DNA from: a virus
Direction: 5' to 3' (one strand)
DNA: 64,000 nucleotides
IMG/VR virus record: IMGVR_UViG_3300035703_000061
Span: 1-64,000 of that record
Every line of letters begins with the position of its first letter. The stretch's first letter is position 1. Position numbers and translations under genes: made by a program. The notes below the pieces were generated by a model. That model saw only the letters and a list, made by a program, of their open reading frames with translations, was not told the DNA's origin and ran no database searches. This document shows, one piece after another, positions 14,270 through 21,413 of this stretch.

Positions 14270-15181
14270 ATGTCTACCCTCATCAATTCCCGCGCTAAGC
14301 TCCCCTCCAACCTCGTTGCATTGTGCAAACAATATAAAATCAGCGCCCGTGATTTGCTTAGCACTAACCCTAAAACTGAGAAGAGTAAAGTTCAAACCTA
14401 CATTCTTCACCTTGCGCCTGCAGATACTTCCGGCGTGAATGTTTGCGCCGGTGCTGGTAATTGTCGCAAGATTTGCCTACATTTTGCAGGCAATCCCGTA
14501 TACATGACAAACAAACAGGCCGCCAGAATCCGCCGTACTTTAGCCTATGCTGCCGATCCTCAGAGATTTGCACGGCTGATCGTTTGCGCAATCCTTGGCA
14601 AGCTTGCCAAACATCCCGGCGAATCCATTGCAATCCGCTTAAATGGAACGTCTGACATAGCTTGGGAGAATGTAGATTTTACGATCGACGTAGAGTTTGC
14701 AACATTCTGCCGCCGTAAGTTCGGCATTGATCTGCCAATCGGCAAGCGCAACATTCTCGAGATATTTAATTATATTGCAAACAATGGTGGCCCTAAGGTG
14801 CAATTCTATGATTACACCAAAATCAAGCGTAATTGGGCAGAATGTCAGCGCCTTGGCTACCACCTGACCTTTAGCTTCGACGGCTGGGGCAATGCCGCCA
14901 ATCTTAAAATCTGCCGAGATGCCTTGCAAGCTGGCGTTAACGTTGCCGCAGCGTTCAATCTCAAACGTGGCCAATCTTTGCCCGATTGCATCGATGGCAG
15001 CCGCTTCAATCTCCCGCAGCGTTGTCTCTTTACTGGTGAAGTGCTGGCAGTTCTGAACGGTGACCTTACGGACTTCCGCCCGTCTGACGCAAGCGGCGGC
15101 CACATTGTTGGCTTGCGCTTCAAGTTACCGCACGGCATTAACTACTCTGAAGCCGATAAGCAAGCATTCTGTATTGCCTGA
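14270..15181 (+). CDS. GP88-family protein (cysteine-cluster, unknown function)
   Basis: 303 residues. Matches what I know of the mycobacteriophage gene product 88 family: 'NPKTEKSKVQTYILHLAPAD', then the cysteine cluster C59-x5-C65-x3-C69 ('CAGAGNCRKIC'), 'MTNKQAARIRRTLAYA', 'IRLNGTSDIAWE' and a C-terminal region with 'FDGWGNA'. The cysteine cluster and barrel-like layout have led to suggestions of a radical-SAM-like or iron-sulfur enzyme; the activity is not known. It is frequent in phages of actinobacteria and other hosts. Here it follows the iteron block, suggesting an early or replication-linked role (inference). Confidence 0.75.
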   Translation: MSTLINSRAKLPSNLVALCKQYKISARDLLSTNPKTEKSKVQTYILHLAPADTSGVNVCAGAGNCRKICLHFAGNPVYMTNKQAARIRRTLAYAADPQRFARLIVCAILGKLAKHPGESIAIRLNGTSDIAWENVDFTIDVEFATFCRRKFGIDLPIGKRNILEIFNYIANNGGPKVQFYDYTKIKRNWAECQRLGYHLTFSFDGWGNAANLKICRDALQAGVNVAAAFNLKRGQSLPDCIDGSRFNLPQRCLFTGEVLAVLNGDLTDFRPSDASGGHIVGLRFKLPHGINYSEADKQAFCIA

Positions 15182-15243
15182 CAATCAGTTTCCGAGAGGC
15201 TCCCACAAGCGCCCACAAGCGCCCCACAACGAAGCCAGCCACT

Positions 15244-15265
15244 AGGGCCCATCAGGGCCCTTTTT
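15244..15265 (+). terminator. Rho-independent terminator
   Basis: AGGGCCC/GGGCCCT stem with an ATCA loop followed by TTTTAATG. Same design as the terminators at 6402, 38184 and 58848. Confidence 0.85.
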
Positions 15266-15356
15266 AATGCCTGCAGGGCTCATAGGATGGGGCACTGGCG
15301 GAGCTGCCAGGATCGGCACAGACTGAAGGATTGGAGAATGTAGGGAATATCCTGAC

Positions 15357-15408
15357 ATTTGCAGTGCAAATATCACCCTCAATTCTCAATAAGGCGCGTT
15401 ATTGAGAA
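15357..15408. promoter_or_regulatory. Two operator-like inverted repeats
   Basis: ATTTGCAGTGCAAAT (15357-15371) is a perfect palindrome with one central base. TTCTCAATAA (15383-15392) and TTATTGAGAA (15399-15408) form a perfect 10-bp inverted repeat around GGCGCG. Together they lie in the gene-free stretch 15266-15549, downstream of both the GP88-family gene and the convergent HNH gene. The rest of that stretch contains a G-rich run (15469-15487) and no open frame. Confidence 0.55.
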
Positions 15409-15549
15409 CGCTCTCACTTTGTAAAGTATTGTGAAGCGGTATCCGTTGACACAGCGCAGTAGCACGGGGGTGTGCGTGTGGGGGGCTGCGGTATATGCTT
15501 CGAAATGTGGCGCCATTTTTCACCTGCTTTTTCGTCCTAGTATTTATAC

Positions 15550-16068
15550 CTAGCACTTGCTCTTTAGCGCGTTAGCCAGCATTTTGATTTCATCTAAAGA
15601 TGCAGAATTTTTAACAGCATTGGCTCTGTGGCTAATGATCCATACATTACCCCTTACATATCCCTTGTTGTTATCAATGCGGTCCAGGGAGGGGCTATTA
15701 GGCAGAGGCTTGGCTTTCATTTCTCTACAACAGGACCATTCCAATGGTGCGCCAAACACGGGGCAATTAGATGTGACAAGAGACCGTACGTAGTCTACGT
15801 CAATGTTGAATTCCATTCCCTTACTTTTAGCTCTAGCTCTAGCTGCACATGTCATGTACATAGTTTGCATTTTTACTGGATTTTGCTTTTCCCACCGAGT
15901 ATTCTTCTCTTCGTGGCAGATTTTGCAAAAACCATCCAAGCCGTCGCGGTTGGCCTTCCGCTTGAAGAACTCAGAAAGAGGCTTGACCATTCCACACTTT
16001 GAGCATTTTTTTTTGCCTTGGCTTGCAAGAGAAAGCTGCTCCGCAAGCTGCTGATTATTCAAGCTCAT
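15550..16068 (-). CDS. HNH endonuclease with zinc-finger N-terminus
   Basis: 172 residues from ATG 16068; an upstream extension of the frame is unlikely to be translated. The N-terminus has two CxxC pairs ('CSKCGMVKPLSEFF', 'CKICHEEK') that should bind zinc, followed by a helical linker and the HNH core 'SPSLDRIDNNKGYVRGNVWI' with 'ISHRANAVKNSASLDE'. It is the same architecture as the gene at 57.8 kb ('TLDRIDSAGGYIKGNVMVIS'), so the two are paralogues. Such genes are free-standing homing endonucleases in phages. It points opposite to its neighbours, consistent with independent insertion. Confidence 0.8.
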   Translation of the reverse strand: MSLNNQQLAEQLSLASQGKKKCSKCGMVKPLSEFFKRKANRDGLDGFCKICHEEKNTRWEKQNPVKMQTMYMTCAARARAKSKGMEFNIDVDYVRSLVTSNCPVFGAPLEWSCCREMKAKPLPNSPSLDRIDNNKGYVRGNVWIISHRANAVKNSASLDEIKMLANALKSKC

Positions 16069-16141
16069 GCCAGAGTTCAATTTGAAAACACTAACAAGCC
16101 AAAACTCAGTGGCGCTATGCCGAAAGCAAGTCGAAGACGCC

Positions 16142-16169
16142 GCTTGAGGCATCTCTAGAGATCTCAAGC
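16142..16169. other. Hairpin upstream of HNH gene
   Basis: GCTTGAG/CTCAAGC stem enclosing the palindrome ATCTCTAGAGAT. 'GCTTGAG' also ends the dispersed repeat copies B and D. Confidence 0.5.
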
Positions 16170-16188
16170 AATCTTCTAAGCCAATGGA

Positions 16189-16299
16189 GACGCCCTAAAG
16201 GCGTCGGAATGATGCACCAATAAAGCAAGCGCCAACGATTCGCGCATTTCTCCTTTCCATCGTTCTTAATGCCAGAAAGCGGCCCTTAAAGGGGCCGCT
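16189..16299. terminator. Two hairpin terminators in a gene-free stretch
   Basis: GACGCC/GGCGTC with a CTAAA loop (16189-16205) and AGCGGCCC/GGGCCGCT (16278-16299). They lie in the 624-base gap between two divergent genes, so they may end short RNAs or insulate the flanks. No open frame of note is present at 16170-16692. Confidence 0.5.
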
Positions 16300-16434
16300 G
16301 CTCAGAAGATGAAGATGGAAACCAATGATTTTTCGCTTTTCCCAGCAGCAAGCACACTTTCAGCGACTCATCACATGAGACTGAGTCAGCTCTTGATCTT
16401 CTAACGCGGGCCTTTTATTTTCGCCGCTTGTCTA

Positions 16435-16469
16435 GAACGCTCCGCCCTTTGGGGGCTTCGCTGGTCTAG
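16435..16469. repeat. Dispersed repeat, copy C
   Basis: GAACGCTCCGCCCTTTGGGG followed by GCTTCGCTGG. Same core as copies A and B (there on the opposite strand). Confidence 0.6.
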
Positions 16470-16500
16470 CTCATCGCGGCTAGCTTAGCCATTGTCAGTA

Positions 16501-16557
16501 GACGCTCCGTTCCTTTGGGGAACTCCGCTCGCTTGAGGCGCTGGCTTGAGGAGCGTC
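16501..16557. repeat. Dispersed repeat, copy D, with nested inverted repeats
   Basis: Starts GACGCTCC and ends GGAGCGTC (perfect 8-bp outer stem), with an inner GTTCC/GGAAC stem around TTTGG and a GCTTGAGGCGC segment. The copy can fold into a cruciform and looks like a complete small mobile palindromic repeat (REP/MITE-like). Confidence 0.65.
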
Positions 16558-16692
16558 GTCTAGCCAGGAAGCTGCTTTTAGCCCGCATGAGGCCGCAGCT
16601 TCGCTTACGTCTATCGTAACTCACGCTGTTGGGAGCTGTTTTGTCCCTGTTGTCCCGATCCTGTTACAGTAAGGACTCTCAGCGGAGCAGGC

Positions 16693-17388
16693 ATGGTTCA
16701 GCCCAAGCAGAAAAAGCGCAAAACAGAAGGCTGGGTGTATTTCGTGCAATGGGCGAGCATGCCCTATCACGTCAAAATCGGCTTCTCCACATCGCTAGGA
16801 GACCGCTTTGCATCGTTCCTCACGTCATCGCCGGACACGCTGATCGTCGTCAAGGCCTTTGAGGCGAATCGGGACGATGAGCAGGAGCTGCACGAGCGTT
16901 TTGAAAATTCGCGCCATGCAGGCGAATGGTTCCATCTTTCCATTGCAATCAAGAAATATCTTGAAAGCGAAGCGCCTTGTCAGACGCTGGAGGCGAAGAT
17001 TAAATTTGGCAACAGGAATGAAAGTCGCATTCAATGGACGCCAATGCGACCAGGGCTGGCTCAGTCTCTTGAAGCGCTGCATCAGGAGAAGCGCTTGCCT
17101 CGTTATGTGAAGAATGCTCGCACGTTTGTGCTATGGGCCATTGGGGACATTGAAGCTTGTGATTATTTCCCCACGTCTAATGCCATCATTCATCACGAAG
17201 CAAATCGTGATGCTTATCAGGCGAAAACAATTTATAACCAACTTATTGCATTGGAAGAGGAGGAGATGATTGTGAAAAAGTCTGGTAAAACTTTTGCCTT
17301 GCTTCCGAAGGGAGAAAGTGAGCTTATTAAGACAGAAAAGGAAAATGCGCAGAAACGTAAGAGCGCAAGAAGCTTAAGGCTTGATTAA
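16693..17388 (+). CDS. GIY-YIG (T5orf172/MUG113) domain protein, 231 aa
   Basis: Residues 12-95 match the MUG113/T5orf172 GIY-YIG family: 'GWVYFVQ' and 'VKIGFST' supply the two GIY/YIG strands, then an Arg ('GDRFAS') and 'EQELHERFENSRHAGEWFHL'. The C-terminal half contains a winged-helix-like segment ('TIYNQLIALEEEEMIVKKSG'), probably DNA binding. The combination suggests a sequence-guided nuclease, either a homing enzyme or one acting on host DNA. It comes just after the dispersed repeats. Whether it is active cannot be read from sequence. Confidence 0.7.
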   Translation: MVQPKQKKRKTEGWVYFVQWASMPYHVKIGFSTSLGDRFASFLTSSPDTLIVVKAFEANRDDEQELHERFENSRHAGEWFHLSIAIKKYLESEAPCQTLEAKIKFGNRNESRIQWTPMRPGLAQSLEALHQEKRLPRYVKNARTFVLWAIGDIEACDYFPTSNAIIHHEANRDAYQAKTIYNQLIALEEEEMIVKKSGKTFALLPKGESELIKTEKENAQKRKSARSLRLD

Positions 17389-17464
17389 AAGCGAAGATTG
17401 TATTAAATGCTGCTTTTCATTTCATAGAAAAGAACTAGCGTAAGATGATCTTCGCTAAAGCATT

Positions 17465-17656
17465 ATGTGGGGCCTGCCTGATCGTCAACCATTTAATATT
17501 GGCCCGTATAAATTGTGGCCATGTTTTAGCAAACCAGAGTTTCAATGGTTTGCTGCCATTAATGGCCAGCCTCATTATTTCCGCACCACTAATGAAGCCA
17601 AATTGTTTGTGAAGGACTTATTGGCAATGGATGATCCAGAAGGGCTTTGCGATTAA
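17465..17656 (+). CDS. Hypothetical protein, 63 aa
   Basis: Small aromatic protein ('GPYKLWPCFSKPEFQWFAAI') with a C-terminal helix. Ends 58 bases before a strong terminator, separating it from nrdA. No family recognised. Confidence 0.55.
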   Translation: MWGLPDRQPFNIGPYKLWPCFSKPEFQWFAAINGQPHYFRTTNEAKLFVKDLLAMDDPEGLCD

Positions 17657-17713
17657 AGCTTTCCTTTCTCTTTCCCATGGTCTTCTTGCGCTAGCCTGCC
17701 TTGGTTGATTCTC

Positions 17714-17733
17714 GGCCCGCGATGCGGGCCTTT
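17714..17733 (+). terminator. Terminator before nrdA
   Basis: GGCCCGC/GCGGGCC with a three-base GAT loop and TTT; eight bases later the nrdA ATG begins, so it may instead act in the nrdA leader. Confidence 0.7.
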
Positions 17734-17741
17734 GTCGTCTT

Positions 17742-19172
17742 ATGAAGCTGAAGGAAAAGGCAAAATGTGAGCCGATTGCTCGTACTGGCAGGGTGCAAGA
17801 TTGGCTTGATGATCCTGAAAGCAGGCTTGCCGTTAGTTGCACTACGTTCGTAGTGGACGATTCAATGGAAGGGCCAGATGGTATTGAAGCATCGTGGCGC
17901 TTTGTGAGCCATGCTCTTCGTAATGCCGCTGGTGCCGCAGTGCATCTTTCTGAACTGCGTCCCAAAGGCGAAGATAATGGCAAGGGGCTAATTGCTAGCG
18001 GGCCAGTAAGCTTTGCAAAGATTTATAGCAAGCTCAACGAGATTCTTCGTCGCGGGGGGAAATTTCGCAATGGCGCCGTCACGCTACATCTTGACTACAC
18101 GCATCCCGATGCCATTGAATTTGTTTCCACTTCTCGTAGTGAACTTCCTTGGGCAAAGCGTTGCTTGAACGTTGACAATAATTTTCTTTCCGCGTCGTCT
18201 CCCGAGCTGATTAATGCCTGTCTTCGTGCCATCTCTTCTGGCGATCTCTGGCTCAACAAAATCCGCTACGACAACAATGGAAAGCGGCTACGTCCAAATG
18301 TTTGCCTTGAAGTATATCTTCCGCATCGTGGCACTTGCCTTCTTCAGCACGTTAATTTGGGCGCATGCACGCTGGACAATATTCAAGGAGCTTTCGCTGA
18401 AGGCATGAGGCAGCTTTGTGAGCTGCATCCTGGCACTGGCGTGGGCGACACTGGTGAATATCTTTCCCCTTCCATTGATAAGCAAGTGGGCCTCGGCATT
18501 CTTGGTCTCGCCAATTTTCTTTCCATCCATGGAATTAGCTACAAAGAATTTGGCGAGGCTCTTGATGCTTTCCTAATGGACGATCCCCACCCTTGGGCTC
18601 ATCATTGGAAAGACACCGTGGCCGGAAAAGCCGTCCACGCTTTGTACCAAGGCATTGACGCTGCTGCTGATATTGCTCGTGAGCATGGCATGGAGCGGGC
18701 ATTCTGCATTGCTCCCACTGCTTCGTGTTCCTATCGCTACCTCGACACTCGTGGCTTTACGACAGCCCCTGAAATTGCTCCTCCCATTGATCGGCTTGTG
18801 GATCGCGACAGCGAAACCATGGGCGTTGAACGCTTTGAATATGGGCCAGTAGAAATTGCAGAGGAAGTGGGCTGGGAAGCTTTCCGTAAAGTTGCTGATG
18901 GCATTTGCGAACTTTTCCACCGCACTGGTTTGTTCCATGGTTATTCAATGAATTGGTGGTCTGATCTTGTTTCTTGTGATGAAAGTTTCATTCAAGAGTG
19001 GCTTGATAGTCCGCAAACTTCTGTTTATTACGCCCTTCAAGTGCAAGCTGGCACTCAAGCTAAAGACGATGTTGGAGTAGAATTAGGGGAGAGCCTGAGC
19101 AGCTTCTTTTCCCTTGAGGAGAGCGAAAGTTGTTCATTGGATGGGGGCTTCTGCAGCTCTTGCGCTGAGTAG
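17742..19172 (+). CDS. nrdA: Class I ribonucleotide reductase, alpha subunit (compact phage form)
   Basis: Reduces ribonucleotides to deoxyribonucleotides for phage DNA synthesis. At 476 residues it is much shorter than bacterial NrdA (about 750) and has no N-terminal ATP cone, so the usual dATP inhibition should be absent. Active-site residues are visible: C33, the N186-x-C188-x-E190 motif (E. coli N437/C439/E441) and C199 as the second redox cysteine. The tyrosine dyad Y429-Y430 and C-terminal C471-x-x-C474 support a class I enzyme that uses a partner subunit for radical transfer and thioredoxin or glutaredoxin for reduction. Enzymes of this size in cyanophages were long annotated as class II (NrdJ) and later reassigned to class I. 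The beta subunit is the next gene, after a terminator-like hairpin. Confidence 0.88.
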   Translation: MKLKEKAKCEPIARTGRVQDWLDDPESRLAVSCTTFVVDDSMEGPDGIEASWRFVSHALRNAAGAAVHLSELRPKGEDNGKGLIASGPVSFAKIYSKLNEILRRGGKFRNGAVTLHLDYTHPDAIEFVSTSRSELPWAKRCLNVDNNFLSASSPELINACLRAISSGDLWLNKIRYDNNGKRLRPNVCLEVYLPHRGTCLLQHVNLGACTLDNIQGAFAEGMRQLCELHPGTGVGDTGEYLSPSIDKQVGLGILGLANFLSIHGISYKEFGEALDAFLMDDPHPWAHHWKDTVAGKAVHALYQGIDAAADIAREHGMERAFCIAPTASCSYRYLDTRGFTTAPEIAPPIDRLVDRDSETMGVERFEYGPVEIAEEVGWEAFRKVADGICELFHRTGLFHGYSMNWWSDLVSCDESFIQEWLDSPQTSVYYALQVQAGTQAKDDVGVELGESLSSFFSLEESESCSLDGGFCSSCAE

Positions 19173-19187
19173 TCCCGATTGATTAAC

Positions 19188-19211
19188 GGGCAGCAAAAGC
19201 TGCCCTTTCTT
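19188..19211 (+). terminator. Hairpin between nrdA and nrdB
   Basis: GGGCAGC/GCTGCCC with an AAAA loop and TTTCTTG. It is placed in the 69-base gap, so partial termination would lower beta relative to alpha. Confidence 0.75.
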
Positions 19212-19240
19212 GTCTCTTTTTACCATCGCTTGTAATCGAA

Positions 19241-19972
19241 ATGGCAGTTCAAGATTATTTTTCGGCAGTTGCTCGCAAGCGCCCTTGGCAGGCAGTGCCT
19301 GTTACTAAAGGGGAATTTGTCAATGGCTCGGAAGAGACCATTTTTCGTGCATTGGCCATTCGTCATCTTGAGCTTCCCGTGAAGGACATGCTGATGGAAG
19401 GACTGGAGCGCGAGCTTCCCAATACGCCTGGTCTTATTGAAAGCATTCACAGCAACATTCTGGACGAAGAGCGTCATGATCTTGCCTTGAATTATGTCAC
19501 GGCTGCTCATGGCGTTGATGAACAGGCGGAAAAGGAGGCTATGAAGATTCGCCAAGCATGGATTGATCACCCCGCCCATCCCATTGCAAAAGTGGCAGTG
19601 CTTGAGCGGAGCCTGTTCTTTACTATTCTGCCTTTCTTTCGTTTCAATGGAGATAAGGGGCTGCGTACTGTGGCAACGGACATTTCTCGCGACGAGATCT
19701 GTCACGCTTATTGCCACACCAAAATCTGCGAAGAAGCTGGAGAGAAATATGGCGAAAGCTTGAATAAACTGCGCAAGATGACGGCGCTATGGATTTATGA
19801 CAAGCTTGGCGCGTCGTCTAATAAATATCTTGATAAAGATTTTTGGCTGCGCCAGAGTGATGCGTTGTTTATTAATGGCAGGGCTCCTGAGCTGAATGAA
19901 ACCAGAGCCAGCACGGTTCCGGCGTTCTTTGAAACGAATGCGCTAAATTTGCCTGCCTATGGCAAAGCTTGA
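19241..19972 (+). CDS. nrdB: Class I ribonucleotide reductase, beta subunit (ferritin-like)
   Basis: 243 residues, shorter than typical NrdB (about 340-375). The ferritin-type metal ligands are recognisable: E76-x-x-H79 ('DEERHD'), E122 ('LERS') and E152-x-x-H155 ('DEICH'), with E44 a likely first carboxylate. In E. coli the radical Tyr lies four residues after the first His; here that position is leucine (L83), and the nearest tyrosine is Y85. The radical may therefore be metal-based or sit elsewhere, as in the unusual beta subunits known from other organisms. It follows nrdA and should complete the holoenzyme. Confidence 0.82.
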   Translation: MAVQDYFSAVARKRPWQAVPVTKGEFVNGSEETIFRALAIRHLELPVKDMLMEGLERELPNTPGLIESIHSNILDEERHDLALNYVTAAHGVDEQAEKEAMKIRQAWIDHPAHPIAKVAVLERSLFFTILPFFRFNGDKGLRTVATDISRDEICHAYCHTKICEEAGEKYGESLNKLRKMTALWIYDKLGASSNKYLDKDFWLRQSDALFINGRAPELNETRASTVPAFFETNALNLPAYGKA

Positions 19973-19979
19973 TGCTATA

Positions 19980-20008
19980 TTGACAAAGTTCCCGCTCTGC
20001 GTTAGCAT
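19980..20008 (+). promoter_or_regulatory. Sigma-70-type promoter
   Basis: TTGACA at 19980-19985, a 17-base spacer and TAGCAT at 20003-20008. It is the best consensus promoter in the window and is placed just after nrdB. Transcription would start near 20015, directly before the leader hairpin. Confidence 0.6.
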
Positions 20009-20020
20009 CGGGCAGACAGA

Positions 20021-20070
20021 GCTTAAGCCTCTGAAGCGATTAGCGCTTGTTAATCGCTTCACGCTTAAGC
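20021..20070 (+). ncRNA. Leader hairpin downstream of promoter
   Basis: GCTTAAGC, a four-base bulge, then GAAGCGATTA, an eight-base loop and TAATCGCTTC, two bases and GCTTAAGC: an 8 + 10 bp hairpin at the 5' end of the predicted transcript. It could stabilise the RNA, bind a regulator or be the start of a small RNA. The stretch 20071-20453 holds a doubtful 43-codon frame and a tRNA-like 3' end. Confidence 0.5.
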
Positions 20071-20118
20071 CATTACAGCGGTCGGCGATCACCGTCATGC
20101 GTTCTTCGGATCGCCCGA

Positions 20119-20250
20119 ATGAAAACGAGGCAAATCCCAAAGGTTCGTCCTGTCGGGGGTCGGATGGTAACCGACAAAACCTCCCTCCATTGCTTTGTCA
20201 GTGGAGAGCAGCGCACGGACTGGAAATTTCTGGTCGCCGCGTTTGCGTGA
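20119..20250 (+). CDS. Doubtful small protein, 43 aa
   Basis: ATG at 20119. Basic N-terminus ('MKTRQIPKVRPVGGRMVTDK') and a short beta-like end. Plausible composition, but there is no clear ribosome site and the length is near chance. Confidence 0.35.
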   Translation: MKTRQIPKVRPVGGRMVTDKTSLHCFVSGEQRTDWKFLVAAFA

Positions 20251-20392
20251 TTCGCCCCCAAGCTTAGCTCTCAGACGGAAACCAATTTGTTGGCGCCAGC
20301 AAAATGGTTTCTAGAGATGATGCTCAAACAGGGGGCTCTTGGCCCTGAAGTGTTGGCACACGTTAGGCACCAGCAGCTTCGCTGCGTACGAA

Positions 20393-20412
20393 TGGCCGAA
20401 TGGCCATTCTGA
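20393..20412. other. Perfect 8-bp hairpin in tRNA-like stretch
   Basis: A GAATGGCC/GGCCATTC inverted repeat with a GAAT loop lies between CGCTGC (20380-20385) and a T-arm-like GGTTCGATTCC with GCAGCG (20428-20445). The whole is 66 bases, too short and with too poor a T-stem to be a working tRNA. Confidence 0.45.
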
Positions 20413-20453
20413 GCCTAGAATTCCGTGGTTCGATTCCCGGCAGCGTCTTTTCC

Positions 20454-20654
20454 ATGGCTCGTTATCGCATCGTCAAACGCGGAGGTTTAGCGAATCCAAC
20501 CAAGGCTTATTACGACGTAGAAGAGCAAGTCTTATGCTTTTGGTTTTGGCAAAATACGTTTACGAAGCTTGAAAGTGCAGAAGCATTAGTAAAAGATCTG
20601 CAAGCGCAAGATAGGCGAATTAAAAGGCAAGTGGTTGGGGAGTATGAAGAATGA
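20454..20654 (+). CDS. Hypothetical protein, 66 aa
   Basis: Start at ATG 20454 after the tRNA-like sequence. Basic N-terminus ('MARYRIVKRGGLANPTKAYY'), aromatic middle and a charged C-terminal helix. Overlaps the phosphoesterase start by four bases (ATGA). Confidence 0.55.
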   Translation: MARYRIVKRGGLANPTKAYYDVEEQVLCFWFWQNTFTKLESAEALVKDLQAQDRRIKRQVVGEYEE

Positions 20655-21211
20655 GCGCCTTCGTCATCGCAGATACGCATTTTGGCCACGCCAAAAGCAT
20701 TTCTTTCGTGCGTCCTGATGGCGAATTGCTGCGTCCATTTTCTTCCGTAGAAGAAATGGACGAAACAATGGTGAAACGATGGAATAAGAAAGTAGGCAAG
20801 CGTGATACGATTTACCATCTTGGTGACGTAGTAATTCCTCGTGCAAGTTTGAAAATCCTTGATCGTCTTAATGGACGCAAGATTCTCATTCGCGGGAATC
20901 ATGATATTGGACCATTGAAAGATTTTTCTAAATACTTTGAAGACGTGAGGGGAGCGTTCTTTCATAATGGCGATTCAACCATGAAAGGAGGATTAATTTT
21001 CACCCATATTCCAGTGCATCCAGCATGTCTGTCAGGGCATTATCTGGGCAATGTTCATGGTCATTTGCATTGCCACCAAGTTTTTAATGAAAAAGGAGAA
21101 ATTGATAAGCGTTATTACAATGCTTGTGTGGAAAGGAATGATTTCGCTCCAGTAGCATTTGAAGAGATAAAAGCCTTCTTTAAGGGCCATGACGGAACGC
21201 AGGACTTTTAA
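20651..21211 (+). CDS. Calcineurin-like metallophosphoesterase
   Basis: 186 residues carrying all metal-site blocks of the family in order: D8-x-H10 ('ADTHFGH'), D59 ('HLGDVV'), N83-H84-D85 ('GNHD'), H119/H123 ('THIPVH') and H138-x-H140 ('GHLH'). The short form with 'ADTHFGH' is common in bacteria and phages and hydrolyses phosphodiesters or small phosphate esters; the true substrate is unknown. Possible roles are nucleotide recycling or cleavage of host signalling nucleotides, neither shown by the sequence. Coupled to the 66-aa gene before it and overlapped by 23 bases by the next gene. Confidence 0.85.
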   Translation: MSAFVIADTHFGHAKSISFVRPDGELLRPFSSVEEMDETMVKRWNKKVGKRDTIYHLGDVVIPRASLKILDRLNGRKILIRGNHDIGPLKDFSKYFEDVRGAFFHNGDSTMKGGLIFTHIPVHPACLSGHYLGNVHGHLHCHQVFNEKGEIDKRYYNACVERNDFAPVAFEEIKAFFKGHDGTQDF

Positions 21212-21413
21212 CACGCCCCTGCGTGAGCCTCTTAATCCCATTATCTACCAATCCTTGCGAGCCATTGATTGGCACAACGCTCAATATTTTCTCACCATGG
21301 ACCAGTGGCATCTTGAAAAAGCTGCCATCATTAGGCAGTACGTTAGAGAGCTAAAGGCTTGGATTTATGAGCAGGAAGAACGCATGGAGAATCTGGGCAA
21401 AGGCTCTGGGTGA
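21189..21413 (+). CDS. Hypothetical helical protein, 74 aa
   Basis: ATG inside the end of the phosphoesterase gene. A helical protein with two amphipathic helices ('DQWHLEKAAIIRQYVRELKA'). The next gene starts inside it in another frame. Function unknown. Confidence 0.55.
   Translation: MTERRTFNTPLREPLNPIIYQSLRAIDWHNAQYFLTMDQWHLEKAAIIRQYVRELKAWIYEQEERMENLGKGSG

Noticed and set aside
16501-16557. Insertion sequence end
   Set aside because: No transposase frame is nearby and the unit is only 57 bases; a small palindromic repeat fits better.
20380-20445. Functional tRNA gene
   Set aside because: Only 66 bases, with a broken T-stem and no sensible anticodon stem; kept as a tRNA-like finding instead.
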